64,000 bases of DNA from Curtobacterium sp. Leaf261. GTDB lineage: Bacteria; Actinomycetota; Actinomycetes; Actinomycetales; Microbacteriaceae. Under the pieces are notes generated by a model. It ran no database searches. It had not been told where the DNA came from and worked only from the letters and a program-made list of their open reading frames with translations. The translations under genes and the position numbers were made by a program. Shown piece after piece: positions 45,015-54,145 of this stretch. The DNA is taken from the NCBI RefSeq assembly GCF_001422205.1, contig NZ_LMMJ01000008.1, positions 424,915-488,914 on the forward strand, written 5' to 3'. The first letter of the stretch is position 1, and every line of letters starts with the position of its first letter.

Positions 45015-47201
45015 TCAGCCGTCGGACTGCTCGGCCGGAGCTTCAGCCTGGTCCAGCACCGGCATCAGCAGCTCGCGAAGACCGGGCGCCATCTTGCGGG
45101 CGTATGCCGGTGCGAGATGCACTCCGTCGAACCGGATGAGTGTGTTCCCGGCGAACACCGGGCAACGGCTCACCACGCAGACCAGCGGCCGGATGTCGAT
45201 CGCAGTCTGGTGCAGGCGCTCGGCGATGAACTCGACCGCGGTCCACCGCGCCGCCCAGGCGCCCGAGCTCGAGGTGACGCACCGCTCCGGAGATCCGCCG
45301 GGAGTGATGCACTCCGTCGGGTCCGGCCCCGGCGGCGGTGGCGACAGGTGCACGACCGTACCGGCAGCCGCATCCGCTCTCGTCGCGAACGTCGTCAGGG
45401 CCTTGGACCACGTGGCAACGGGCATGATCGACTTGTCGGCGAGTTCGATCGAGCCGTAGGTGTTCACGATGAGGAGGACGTCGGGATGCTCCCGCTCCAC
45501 GTCGTCCATCGCCGTGTTGCGGAAGTCGATGCACTCGTCGGAGACGGCCGGACCAGCGGGGAGGTCGGAGAAGGAGCACCCGTAGGCGGTCCGCGTCATC
45601 AGGCGCACATCGGAGGACGGTTCCTTCACGAGGGTCACCAGGGCGTCGGCCAGGTACGCGGCCGTCGAGTCGCCCACGAGCATCATCCTCACGGATGCGT
45701 CCGCCGGCCCGAACGTGCAGCTCGAGAGCGGAAGAGGATCGTCCAGCCGCCCACAGTCGTCTGTGGGGTGTTCGTCTCGGGCTCTCTCGACCGGCGGATC
45801 GAAGGTCGGCCAGCTCGTCGCGGCGAGTGCCGCGGTCAGCTGCGTCTGCAGCGCCGCGACCGCAGACATGTCCGCGCCGCCCCCGCTCGCGTCGCGATCG
45901 ACGTCGGTGTCGTGGACCCGAGTTTCGTCAGTCGTCACGGCGGCGTCAGGGGGCGACGGCACCGACCGCGGTCGCACTGCGTGGATCGCGACGGCGCTCA
46001 TCAGGATCGTGACCGTGGCCAACCCGATGAGCATGAACGGCGCAGTGCCCTGGAAACTCTCACGCAGCCGGGCCGCGGCGGGAGGCGACCAGGAGAACCA
46101 CGCACCCCGCATACGCGGAACCTCCACCGCGTGGTGCACGCTGACCGCGAGTGCGCCGCAGATGGGGAGCGTGAGCCAGCCGACGGACGGGTCCACCGAC
46201 CGGAGGAGCACGAGGACCGGGAAGTGGCAGAGGTACAGGCTGTAGCTGAGACCGCCGAGGTAGTCCGTCACCCGGTTCGCCAGGAACGTCGGCACCCGAA
46301 CGGCCGGGTTCGCGCCGCCGATCAGGACAGCGCCGGTCGCCAGGACGGGGAGCGTTCCCCATGGTGCCGGGAACCCCGGCGTCTCCGGAACGACTGCCAT
46401 CGAGACTCCGAGGCCGACCACGCCGAGCCAGAGGAGGGCCACACCGAGGCGTGGTGCAACCCGCTCCCAGCAGCGGACACCGAACGCGATCACGGCTCCG
46501 CACCCGATCTCCCAGGCCCGGTCGAGCGTCGAGAAGTACGCCGTCGTCGGCGCGGCGGCGGAATCGTGGAGCGACCATGCCCAGGACGCCAGCGTCATCG
46601 CGACGAGCAGTCCGCCCACGGCGCCTCGCGCCAGGCGGGACCGGCGGGAGTCCGGCGCATCTGTGGATCGGCCGATCAGTGAGAACACCAGGACCATGAG
46701 CACGGGCCAGAAGAGGTAGAACTGCTCCTCGACCGACAGCGACCAGTAGTGCTGGAACGGCGACACCGGTCCGTCGGCTGCGAAGTAGTCCGTCTGCACA
46801 GTGGCGAGATGCCAGTTCTGGACGAGGAGCATCGACCACAGGCCGTCTTCCAGGACGCTGTTGCGCCGAGCGGCGGAGAACATCAGGGCGCTGAAGGTGA
46901 TGGTGAGTGCCCCGACGACCGCGGCTGCGGGGAGCAACCGTTTCACTCGTCGGCCGAAGAACGCCCTGAGGGAGACGCGGCCGAAGAGGGATTGCTCTCG
47001 GAGGAGGAGGCCGGTGATCAAGAACCCCGAGATGACGAAGAACATGTCGACCGTCACGTGACCACCGGTCGGGACTCCCCACACGTGAGTCGCGATGACG
47101 ATCAGCACGGCGTATGCACGGAGTCCCTGGAGATCGTGCCGCATCCGGAACGATGTCGCACGCTCCGGAGCGCGGAGCGCGCTGCGGGAGTGTCTCGGCA
47201 T
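45015..47201 (-). CDS. Acyltransferase-3 / SGNH fusion (OafA/YrhL family)
   Basis: 728 residues. Residues about 20-370 hold ten membrane helices of the acyltransferase-3 domain, with the conserved LQGLRAYAVLIVIATHV start (catalytic His in the ATHV), RRVKRLLPA and YWSLSVEEQFYLFWP. A linker rich in Asp/Ala (about 405-470) leads to an SGNH hydrolase-like domain with MLVGDSTAAYLA (Ser in GDS) and the C-terminal DGVHLAP (Asp, His). Such fusions move acetyl or other acyl groups across the membrane onto surface polysaccharide. ATG 47201 is chosen; ATG 47144 is possible. Divergent from an epimerase gene. Confidence 0.88.
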   Translation of the reverse strand: MPRHSRSALRAPERATSFRMRHDLQGLRAYAVLIVIATHVWGVPTGGHVTVDMFFVISGFLITGLLLREQSLFGRVSLRAFFGRRVKRLLPAAAVVGALTITFSALMFSAARRNSVLEDGLWSMLLVQNWHLATVQTDYFAADGPVSPFQHYWSLSVEEQFYLFWPVLMVLVFSLIGRSTDAPDSRRSRLARGAVGGLLVAMTLASWAWSLHDSAAAPTTAYFSTLDRAWEIGCGAVIAFGVRCWERVAPRLGVALLWLGVVGLGVSMAVVPETPGFPAPWGTLPVLATGAVLIGGANPAVRVPTFLANRVTDYLGGLSYSLYLCHFPVLVLLRSVDPSVGWLTLPICGALAVSVHHAVEVPRMRGAWFSWSPPAAARLRESFQGTAPFMLIGLATVTILMSAVAIHAVRPRSVPSPPDAAVTTDETRVHDTDVDRDASGGGADMSAVAALQTQLTAALAATSWPTFDPPVERARDEHPTDDCGRLDDPLPLSSCTFGPADASVRMMLVGDSTAAYLADALVTLVKEPSSDVRLMTRTAYGCSFSDLPAGPAVSDECIDFRNTAMDDVEREHPDVLLIVNTYGSIELADKSIMPVATWSKALTTFATRADAAAGTVVHLSPPPPGPDPTECITPGGSPERCVTSSSGAWAARWTAVEFIAERLHQTAIDIRPLVCVVSRCPVFAGNTLIRFDGVHLAPAYARKMAPGLRELLMPVLDQAEAPAEQSDG

Positions 47202-47311
47202 GCAGGGAGCCTGGCAGAATCCCCCAAACCGAAACGAAAATACCGAGTATTGTGTACAACAGATCATCGGACCGTTGGGCGAGTTGTCTCCGAAGGTGGT
47301 TCGCTGAAGCC
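47202..47311. promoter_or_regulatory. Divergent A/T-rich promoter region
   Basis: Between the acyltransferase and the epimerase starts lies an A/T-rich stretch (47222-47262) including the inverted repeat TTGT-gt-ACAA (47250-47259). It is the best operator candidate here, but no partner regulator is nearby. Confidence 0.4.
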
Positions 47312-48169
47312 ATGCACGTCATGCTCACCGGCGCGTCCGGGTACATCGGCTCATCCGTCCTCCCCGCGCTCATCGCGCACGGTCACACCGTCACCGCGAT
47401 CGTCCGCTCGGACCAGAAGGCCGAGGCGGTGCGTGCTGCGGGCGGGACGGCCCTCGTCGGCGACATCAGCGACACCGACGTGGTGGCCCGGCTCGCGCAC
47501 GAGGCAGACGCCGTGGTGCACACCGCGTCCCCGGGCGACGCGACCTCGGCCGAGGTGGACGGCACCTTCGTCGACACGATCCTCGATGCGTTCCACGGCA
47601 CACCGAAGCGGTTCATCCAGACGGGCGGCGTGTGGGTGTTCGGCAACTCGACGGACATCTCGGAGCACTCCCCGATGGACCCGCCCGACCTCACCGCATG
47701 GCGGATGCCGATCGAACGTGCGATCCGGGACAGCGACGTGCACGCCACGATCGTCGCTCCCGGGATCGTCTACGGCAACGGGGGCGGCCTCCCCAACCTC
47801 CTCAGGGGCGACGGCGAGCACGACGTGCAGCTCATCGGGGACGGTTCGCAGCGCTGGACGACGGTGCACGTCGAGGACCTCGCGGAGCTCTACGCACTGG
47901 TGCTCCACCACGACCGGCACGACCCCTACGTCATCGCGGCCGCGGGGGACAACCCGTCCGTCCGCGAGATCGGCGAGGCCGGTGCCCGCGGCCACGAGGT
48001 CGTCCGTGACTCACCGAACGGCTCACGGGAACGTCTCGGAGCAGCCCTCGCGGATGCCCTGATGATGCACCAGGAGGCGTTCGGCGCCCACGCGCGCAAC
48101 GAGTACGGCTGGCGTCCGACCCGCCCGACCCTCCTTGAGGAGATGGCAACCGGCAGCTACGCCGGCTGA
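47312..48169 (+). CDS. NAD(P)-dependent epimerase/dehydratase (extended SDR)
   Basis: 285 residues. The Rossmann motif TGASGYIGS is at residues 6-14. HTASPGD and QTGGVWVFGN follow, while the usual YxxxK is not obvious: the region reads MDPPDLTAWRMPIERAI. This places it with atypical SDR relatives (NmrA-like or WcaG-like) that bind NAD(P) without a classical active site. PGIVYGNGGGLP is typical for the family. It may act on a small sugar or redox-sensing role; unknown. ATG 47312, no strong Shine-Dalgarno. Divergent from the acyltransferase gene. Confidence 0.78.
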   Translation: MHVMLTGASGYIGSSVLPALIAHGHTVTAIVRSDQKAEAVRAAGGTALVGDISDTDVVARLAHEADAVVHTASPGDATSAEVDGTFVDTILDAFHGTPKRFIQTGGVWVFGNSTDISEHSPMDPPDLTAWRMPIERAIRDSDVHATIVAPGIVYGNGGGLPNLLRGDGEHDVQLIGDGSQRWTTVHVEDLAELYALVLHHDRHDPYVIAAAGDNPSVREIGEAGARGHEVVRDSPNGSRERLGAALADALMMHQEAFGAHARNEYGWRPTRPTLLEEMATGSYAG

Positions 48170-48192
48170 CGCCGTCGTGCCGGCCGCCTTCT

Positions 48193-48278
48193 GACTGGAG
48201 GGACGGCGCACTGCCGACCCGCGCCTCCCGGCCGGATGACGGACTGGAGGGACGGCGCACTGCCGACCCGCGCCTCCC
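48193..48278. repeat. Duplicated 37-nt element of the dispersed palindrome family
   Basis: The sequence GACTGGAGGGACGGCGCACT plus GCCGACCCGCGCCTCCC occurs at 48193-48229 and again, identically, at 48242-48278. Both halves pair weakly (GGAGGGACGG against GCGCCTCCC). It lies between the epimerase and globin stops, and is the likely bidirectional terminator. Confidence 0.7.
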
Positions 48279-48294
48279 CTCCCGGAGACGGGGC

Positions 48295-48900
48295 TCAGTC
48301 GAGCGCGTTGACCATCGCGTGCGCCGCGCGGTCCAGGTACGCCCACAGCGTGGCGTCGTCGAGCGGGGCGAGGTCGAGCGAGTCGACGGCCGTGCGCATG
48401 TGCAGGAGCCATCGGTCCCGGGCCTCGGGCGTCACACGGAAGGGGTTGTGCCGCATCCGGAGCCGCGGGTGCCCCCGGCGCTCGCTGTACGTCCCCGGGC
48501 CGCCCCAGTACTGCTGCAGGAAGAGCGAGAGGCGCTGGATCGCACCCTCAAGGTCGTCTGCGGGGTACATCGGCCAGATCACCGGGTCGCTGCGGACGCC
48601 CTCGTAGAAGACCCGCACCAGTCGGTCGAACGTGGGTGCACCGCCGATCCGGTCGAACAGTTCACCACCGATGCTCGGGGCAGGGGCAGGGGCAGGGGCA
48701 GGGGCAGGGGCAGGGGCGGTGCCGCCGGACGAGCCGACCCCGAGCGATGCGCCGCCTCCCTGCGATGCGCCTCCTGCGTGCGACGCGCCACCGGACGGTC
48801 CGACGCGCAGGGTGATCGGCTGCCCGAGGCCTGCGCGAGCAGGTCCGGATGTCGGCGGCGTCGTGTCGTCCGGGCCGGTAGTGCTGACCGGTTCCGTCAC
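48295..48900 (-). CDS. glbO: Truncated haemoglobin, group II (HbO) with extended N-terminus
   Basis: 201 residues from a GTG that overlaps the mscS-like stop. Residues about 77-201 form a group II truncated globin: LFDRIGGAPTFDRLVRVFYEGV, WPMYPADDLEGAIQRLSLFLQQYWGGP, proximal His in HPRLRMRHNPF, and RWLLHMRTAV with the conserved Trp. The N-terminal 76 residues are added: a Thr/Pro-rich start, then Gly/Ser/Ala-rich and an Ala-Pro repeat coded by a GGGGCA hexamer run (48676-48715). HbO binds O2 and NO-derived species and may relieve oxidative or nitrosative stress. Translational coupling to MscS is unusual. Confidence 0.9.
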   Translation of the reverse strand: MTEPVSTTGPDDTTPPTSGPARAGLGQPITLRVGPSGGASHAGGASQGGGASLGVGSSGGTAPAPAPAPAPAPAPSIGGELFDRIGGAPTFDRLVRVFYEGVRSDPVIWPMYPADDLEGAIQRLSLFLQQYWGGPGTYSERRGHPRLRMRHNPFRVTPEARDRWLLHMRTAVDSLDLAPLDDATLWAYLDRAAHAMVNALD

Positions 48901-49961
48901 GAGACCGGGCCGTCCGTCGGTGGAGTCTGCTTCGGAGCGCGTGTCCGGCGGGGTTTCGTGACCGGGGTCGGCTGTGTCTGCACCGGACGGACCCCGTTGA
49001 TCGACGACGCGTTCTCCCAGCCTGCCGGCATGATCATCGCCATCGTGGGCAGGGTGATCCCGAGGTCGTCGACGGCGGTCTTCAGGCGGACCCGGAGCTC
49101 GCGGCCGACGGAGTCGAGCTCGACGGCGCGGGTCTTCACGACGAGCCGGAACACCATCGCGGACTCGGTGATCGACTGCAGTCCCCAGATCTCCGGCTTC
49201 TCGACGATGCGTTGCTTCCACCGCGCCTCGCCCGCCATCGTGACCGCGGCCGTCAGGAGGGCTTCCTGGACCGCGTCGATGTCGGTGTCGTACGGGACCG
49301 TGATGTCGACGAGCACGCGTGACCAGCCCTGCGACATGTTGCCGACGCGGAGGATCTGGCCGTTGGGGACGAACCAGAGGATGCCGTTGACGTCACGGAC
49401 CTGCATGACACGGAGACCGACGTTCTCGACGACACCGGTGGCATGGCCCGTGTCCACGACGTCACCGACGCCGGCCTGGTCCTCCATGATCATGAACACG
49501 CCGGACAGCAGGTCGCGGACGATGCTCTGCGCACCGACGGCGAGGCCTGCCGCGACGACGGAGGCCCCGGCGACGAGTCCCAGGAGGTTGGCGCCGAACT
49601 GGCTCGCGATGATGACGAGCGAGACGAGCACGATCACCACCGTTGCGACGTTCTCGAGGACGCTCCCCAGTGTCCGTGTGCGCTGGACGACGCGGGCGGT
49701 CTGGAGCGGGGACGCGATGAGGGCCTGCGTGTCCTCGATGTTCTGCTTCTTCTTGACGCCGCTGACGACGCGGTTCACGAGATCGCGGATGACCTTCCGG
49801 AGGAACAGCCGCAGACCGATGGCGACGAGGATCACGACGACGATCGTGATGGCGACGTGCCAGGTCCCGACGAACTGGGTGAACGCGTTGGTCACGGCTG
49901 CTGACGCCTCTCCTGCTGGTGTCGTGGGGGCGGGCGTGGATGTCGTGGCGAGCAGGTGCAT
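48897..49961 (-). CDS. mscS: MscS-family mechanosensitive channel
   Basis: 354 residues. Three predicted helices (about 33-55, 105-125 and 128-160); the last has the small-residue pattern AGASVVAAGLAVGAQSIVRDLLSGVF of the MscS pore. GVGDVVDTGHATGVVENVGLRVM and FVPNGQILRVGNMSQGW are the beta domain, then the C-terminal alpha/beta cap. It opens under membrane tension and protects from osmotic downshock. The tail is Pro/Lys/Thr-rich. First gene of a two-gene unit with the haemoglobin gene (GTGA overlap). The leader carries the pepN terminator just upstream. Confidence 0.9.
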   Translation of the reverse strand: MHLLATTSTPAPTTPAGEASAAVTNAFTQFVGTWHVAITIVVVILVAIGLRLFLRKVIRDLVNRVVSGVKKKQNIEDTQALIASPLQTARVVQRTRTLGSVLENVATVVIVLVSLVIIASQFGANLLGLVAGASVVAAGLAVGAQSIVRDLLSGVFMIMEDQAGVGDVVDTGHATGVVENVGLRVMQVRDVNGILWFVPNGQILRVGNMSQGWSRVLVDITVPYDTDIDAVQEALLTAAVTMAGEARWKQRIVEKPEIWGLQSITESAMVFRLVVKTRAVELDSVGRELRVRLKTAVDDLGITLPTMAMIMPAGWENASSINGVRPVQTQPTPVTKPRRTRAPKQTPPTDGPVS

Positions 49962-49982
49962 GATCCGAACGATGCTAGGGGT

Positions 49983-50021
49983 GTCGTGTGAGGCGAGCCT
50001 GAGCGGCCCGCCTCACACGAC
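49983..50021 (-). terminator. Terminator of pepN
   Basis: GTCGTGTGAGGCG pairs perfectly with CGCCTCACACGAC (13 bp, 13-nt loop). It lies 67 nt after the pepN stop and 22 nt before the MscS start on the same strand, so the two genes are separate units. Confidence 0.75.
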
Positions 50022-50087
50022 CTGATCACACCGCGTGCTCAGCCTGAGGCCGGGGACGCGAGCCGATGACCGGTACCACACGTCCGG

Positions 50088-52679
50088 TCAGGCGTCGGCG
50101 GCCTGCACGGCGAGGGCCCGGTCGACCCCGGCGAGGCTCTCGATCACGATGCGACGGAGCGCCGGCGTCTCCTGGTGCGTCTCGAGCCAGGCGGTCGTGG
50201 CGTCGCGCAGCTCGACACTCGCGAGCGGCGACGGGTAGAGCCCGCCGATCACCGTCGACGCGATGTGGTAGCTCCGCGTCGCCCAGATCCCGGTGATCGC
50301 GTCGAAGTACCGCGGCACGATGCCCTCGAGCGTGACGGGGGAGAGCACATGGGTGAACCCGACGGTGGTCTGCCGGACGATGGCGTTCGGCAGGTCGTCC
50401 GAGTCGATGAGGGAGGAGAACGCCGCGAGCTTGCCCTCGGCGGTCGGGATCGTCGCCCGGACACGGGCGGCCGCCTGCGCACCGGACGCGGTGTTGTCCG
50501 CGGCCAGCTCGGCGTCGACCTCGGCGTTGCCGGCGGCACCGGCGAGCACGAGGCCCTCGAGGAGCTCCCAGCGCAGGTCGGTGTCGATCGTCAGGTCGTG
50601 CAGCGTGACCGAGCCGTTGCGGAGGCCGTTGAGCGTCGCGACGTGCTCCGGTGTCGACGCGATCTGCGCGAAGAACTTCACGAACTGGAACTGTGCGTCG
50701 CTCCCCGCAGCGGCCGAGTCGGCGAGCTGCCACAGGGCGTCACCGACCTCGCGGATGGTGGCGTCGGCCCGGACGGGTGCGACGTAGCTGCGTGCGGTGA
50801 GCAGCAGCTGCGACAGCGTCGTGCGGAGCGTCGTGGACTCGGTCTCGGTGGCGATGTTCCCGAGCACCAGCCGGACGTAGTCGCTCGCGGGCGACTCGGC
50901 GTCGCGCGTGGCGTCCCACATCGAGCCCCAGACGATCGAGCGGGCGAGCGGGTTCGCGATCGCCGCGAGGTGCTCGATCGCGGTCCGTCGCGACTGCTCG
51001 TCGAGGCGGATCTTGGCGTAGGCCAGGTCGTCGTCGTTCAGTAGGACGAGGTCCCCGCGGTGGATGCCGACGAGCTCAGGGACCTCGGTGCGCGGTCCGT
51101 CGACGTCGATCTCCACGCGATGCGCGCGCTCGAGCTTGCCGCCCGCGGATGCCGCGTTCGCACCGAAGGGTGCCGACGCCTCCTCTGCCGCGTCGGCGCC
51201 GAACGCGTACACGCCGATCGCCAGACGGTGCGGACGGATCGTCGGGTGGTCGGCCGGTGCCTCCTGCAGGACGGCGAACGCGGTGATGACGCCGTCATCG
51301 TCGGTCTCGATCTCCGGGCGGAGCGTGTTGACGCCGGCCGTCTCGAGCCAGAGCGCCGACCAGTTCGACAGGTCCCTGCCGCTCGTGACCTCGAGTTCCG
51401 CGAGCAGGTCCGCGAGCTCGGTGTTGCCGTGCGCGTGCTTCGTGAAGTAGGCCGACACACCCGCGAAGAAGGCGTCGATGCCGACCCAGGCGACGAGCTG
51501 CTTGAGCACCGAGCCGCCCTTGGCGTACGTGATGCCGTCGAAGTTGACCTGGACGTCCTCGAGGTCGTTGATCGTCGCGACGACGGGGTGTGTCGACGGG
51601 AGCTGGTCCTGGCGGTAGGCCCAGGACTTCTCCATGGCCTGGAACGTCGTCCACGCCTCAGTCCACTCGGTCGCCTCCGCCGTGGCGATGGTCGACGCCC
51701 ACTCGGCGAACGACTCGTTCAGCCAGAGGTCGTTCCACCACTTCATGGTGACCAGGTCGCCGAACCACATGTGCGCGAGCTCGTGCAGGATCGTGACGAC
51801 CCGGCGCTCCTTGATGGCGTCCGTGACCTTGGACCGGAACACGTAGGTCTCGGTGAAGGTGACGGCTCCGGCGTTCTCCATCGCTCCGGCGTTGAACTCC
51901 GGCACGAAGAGCTGGTCGTACTTCTCGAAGGGGTACGCGACGCCGAACTTCTCCTCGTAGTAGGCGAAGCCCTTGCGGGTCGTCTCGAAGATGTACTCGG
52001 GGTCGAGGTGGTCGGCGAGCGACTGTCGGGCGAAGATGCCGAGCGGGATCGTCCGGCCGTCCGAGCTCGTCAGCTCGTCGCGCACGACGGCGTACGGGCC
52101 GGCGATGAGCGCCGTGATGTAGCTCGAGATGCGCGAGGTGGCTGGGAAGGACCACGTGGCGTTCTCACCGTCGACGCGCGGCTCCGGCGTCGGCGAGTTC
52201 GAGACCATCTGCCACCGCGAGGGCGCGGTCACGGTGAAGGTGAACTCGGCCTTCAGGTCGGGCTGCTCGAAGACCGCGAACATCCGCCGCGAGTCCGGGA
52301 CCTCGAACTGGGAGTACAGGTATACCTCGTCGTCCACCGGGTCGACGAAGCGGTGCAGGCCTTCGCCGGTGTTCGTGTAGACGGCGTCCGCGACGACGAC
52401 GAGCTCGTTCGCGTCCTGCAGGTCGTCGAGCTGGATGCGCACGCCGTCGTTCACCGCCGCGACATCGAGGGACGTGCCGTTCAGTGTGACCGTGTGCACC
52501 GTGCGGGTGATCGCGTCGATGAACGTCGACGCTCCGGGGGTGGCGGTGAAGCGCACGGTCGTGGTGCTGCCGAACGTCTCCGCCCCGCGGGTGAGGTCGA
52601 GCTCGACGTCGTACGACTGCACGTCGATGACGGCCTTGCGCTCCTGGGCTTCGATTCGGGTGAGGTTCTCTCCGGGCAC
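50088..52679 (-). CDS. pepN: Aminopeptidase N, M1 family
   Basis: 863 residues from GTG 52679 (GGAG at 6 nt); ATG 52691 in frame is an alternative. The exopeptidase signature GAMEN is near residue 263 and the zinc motif HELAHMWFGDLVTMKWWNDLWLNE near 300, with the third ligand Glu in NESFAEW. The C-terminal helical half has the M1 armadillo-like fold with LLNDDDLAYAKI. It removes N-terminal residues from peptides in the cytoplasm. Typical actinobacterial PepN starts PGENLTR as here. It stands alone and is divergent from the oxidoreductase gene. Confidence 0.95.
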   Translation of the reverse strand: MPGENLTRIEAQERKAVIDVQSYDVELDLTRGAETFGSTTTVRFTATPGASTFIDAITRTVHTVTLNGTSLDVAAVNDGVRIQLDDLQDANELVVVADAVYTNTGEGLHRFVDPVDDEVYLYSQFEVPDSRRMFAVFEQPDLKAEFTFTVTAPSRWQMVSNSPTPEPRVDGENATWSFPATSRISSYITALIAGPYAVVRDELTSSDGRTIPLGIFARQSLADHLDPEYIFETTRKGFAYYEEKFGVAYPFEKYDQLFVPEFNAGAMENAGAVTFTETYVFRSKVTDAIKERRVVTILHELAHMWFGDLVTMKWWNDLWLNESFAEWASTIATAEATEWTEAWTTFQAMEKSWAYRQDQLPSTHPVVATINDLEDVQVNFDGITYAKGGSVLKQLVAWVGIDAFFAGVSAYFTKHAHGNTELADLLAELEVTSGRDLSNWSALWLETAGVNTLRPEIETDDDGVITAFAVLQEAPADHPTIRPHRLAIGVYAFGADAAEEASAPFGANAASAGGKLERAHRVEIDVDGPRTEVPELVGIHRGDLVLLNDDDLAYAKIRLDEQSRRTAIEHLAAIANPLARSIVWGSMWDATRDAESPASDYVRLVLGNIATETESTTLRTTLSQLLLTARSYVAPVRADATIREVGDALWQLADSAAAGSDAQFQFVKFFAQIASTPEHVATLNGLRNGSVTLHDLTIDTDLRWELLEGLVLAGAAGNAEVDAELAADNTASGAQAAARVRATIPTAEGKLAAFSSLIDSDDLPNAIVRQTTVGFTHVLSPVTLEGIVPRYFDAITGIWATRSYHIASTVIGGLYPSPLASVELRDATTAWLETHQETPALRRIVIESLAGVDRALAVQAADA

Positions 52680-52788
52680 GACCCGCTCCATCCTGATGCG
52701 TGCGTGGGCGCTCGTGGGCCCGTCGCACTGGTGGTGCCGCCGACGATGGCGACCCGACAAGCCTACCGACGCGCGTACTGTCGGGAGC

Positions 52789-53430
52789 ATGACGGACACC
52801 GCTGTGGACAACTCCACGACCACCCCGACCGCTGTGGACTTCTGGTTCGACCCCACCTGCCCGTGGGCCTGGATGACGAGCCGCTGGGTGGGTGAGGTCG
52901 CCCAGCACCGCGATCTCGACGTCACCTGGCACGTGATGAGCCTCTTCGTCCTCAACGAGGGGCAGGACATCCCCGAGCAGTACAAGGAGGCGCTCGCGAC
53001 GAACCAGGTGTACTCGCGCCTCGTCACCGCCGCGCGACTCCGGCACGGTCAGGAGATCGTCAAGCCGCTGTACGACGCCCTCGGCGAGCAGATCCATCAC
53101 CGGCAGCAGAAGGACCCGTCCGAGGTCGTCCCCGAGGTCCTCGGGCAGCTCGGCCTCGAGGCGGACCTCGCCGACGCCGCCTGGACCGACGAGACCGACA
53201 CGGCGATGCGTGCGAGTCACAAGGACGGCATCGACCGCGTCGGTGAGGACGTCGGCACACCGGTCATCGCGGTCGACGGCGTCGCGTTCTTCGGGCCGGT
53301 GATCTCCCCGGCCCCGAAGGGACAGCAGGCGCTCGACCTCTGGGACGGCGTCGTCGCGGCCGCCCGGTACCCGGGCTTCTTCGAGCTGAAGCGCAGCCGG
53401 ACCGTCGGTCCGGTCTTCGACACGGTCTGA
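52789..53430 (+). CDS. DsbA-like oxidoreductase, mycothiol-dependent nitroreductase Rv2466c type
   Basis: 213 residues with GGGAGC before ATG 52789. FWFDPTCPWAWMTSRWV has the active-site segment of the family, but the second Cys is Ala (CPWA), so it has one active-site thiol. The inserted helical lid (residues about 75-150), the cis-Pro loop DVGTPVIAVDG and FFGPVISPAPKG fit the Rv2466c family of mycobacterial enzymes that use mycothiol to reduce nitro compounds and disulfides. No signal peptide, so cytoplasmic. Function inferred by family. It is convergent with an acetyltransferase, with a strong hairpin between. Confidence 0.85.
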   Translation: MTDTAVDNSTTTPTAVDFWFDPTCPWAWMTSRWVGEVAQHRDLDVTWHVMSLFVLNEGQDIPEQYKEALATNQVYSRLVTAARLRHGQEIVKPLYDALGEQIHHRQQKDPSEVVPEVLGQLGLEADLADAAWTDETDTAMRASHKDGIDRVGEDVGTPVIAVDGVAFFGPVISPAPKGQQALDLWDGVVAAARYPGFFELKRSRTVGPVFDTV

Positions 53431-53457
53431 TCCCGGCGAGCCGGACGGTACCGGCTG

Positions 53458-53503
53458 ACGGACTGGAGGGACGGTGCGGCCTGGCACCGTCCCTCCAGTC
53501 CGT
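53458..53503. terminator. 20-bp perfect hairpin terminator
   Basis: A 20-bp perfect stem (core GGACTGGAGGGACGGTGC with its complement) and 6-nt loop GGCCTG lie between convergent stop codons at 53430 and 53526. It belongs to the dispersed family that includes the 48193 element. Confidence 0.85.
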
Positions 53504-53525
53504 GTCGGGTCGCGTCCGCGACCGC

Positions 53526-54044
53526 TCAGACGAGCGGCAACCGCATGATCACGAGGTCGAGCCACCGGTCGAACTTCCGCCCGACCTCGGGCACGACCGT
53601 GACGTGCTCGAACCCGAGTCGCTCGTGCAGGCGGATCGACGCGGTGTTGTCCGAGGCGATGTCGGCGATCATCACGTGGTGTCCGGCGTCGATCGCGTGC
53701 TCGATCGCCGCGCGGAGGAGTGTCGACCCGATCCCACGCCCGTGGAACCGGGGATCGAGGTAGATGCTGTCCTCGACGCTGAACCGGTACCCGGGGTTCT
53801 CGCGCCAGGGCCCGTAGGTGACGTAGCCCGCGACGACGCCGTCGAACTCGGCCACGAGCACCGGGAACCCGCCCGCTGCACGGTCCACGAGCCACGTGTC
53901 GAACCACAACCGGGGGAAGGGGTCGTCCCGCCAGATCGCCGTCGAGTGCAGGACCGCCTCCACGTGCAGGCCGTGGATGACATCGAGGTCCCGCTGCTCG
54001 GCAGCGCGGACGAGCGCGCCGTCCACCACTCGTGCTGCCTGCAT
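53526..54044 (-). CDS. GNAT-family N-acetyltransferase
   Basis: 172 residues from ATG 54044; ATG 54065 in frame would add seven. The GNAT fold starts VRAAEQRDLDVIHGLH; the acetyl-CoA loop is FHGRGIGSTLLRAAIEHA near residue 105, with SIYLDPRF before and NTASIRLHERLGFEHV after, which matches the phosphinothricin acetyltransferase-like branch. It moves acetyl from CoA to a small amine, possibly an antibiotic or herbicide; the substrate cannot be told. Convergent with the oxidoreductase gene and divergent from rpiB. Confidence 0.88.
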   Translation of the reverse strand: MQAARVVDGALVRAAEQRDLDVIHGLHVEAVLHSTAIWRDDPFPRLWFDTWLVDRAAGGFPVLVAEFDGVVAGYVTYGPWRENPGYRFSVEDSIYLDPRFHGRGIGSTLLRAAIEHAIDAGHHVMIADIASDNTASIRLHERLGFEHVTVVPEVGRKFDRWLDLVIMRLPLV

Positions 54045-54145
54045 GTCCCCGATGGTAGTGATCACGATCGGGCTCCCGCGCGCGGCTCTGTCGCGGTGCT
54101 GGTGCGCGGCGCCGACCGTGTGTTGCGCGGGAATAGGATCGAGCC

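Noticed and set aside
50088-53027. An N-terminally extended PepN (979 residues)
   Set aside because: The extension would overlap the divergent oxidoreductase start, and the usual PepN N-terminus PGENLTR lies at 52679.
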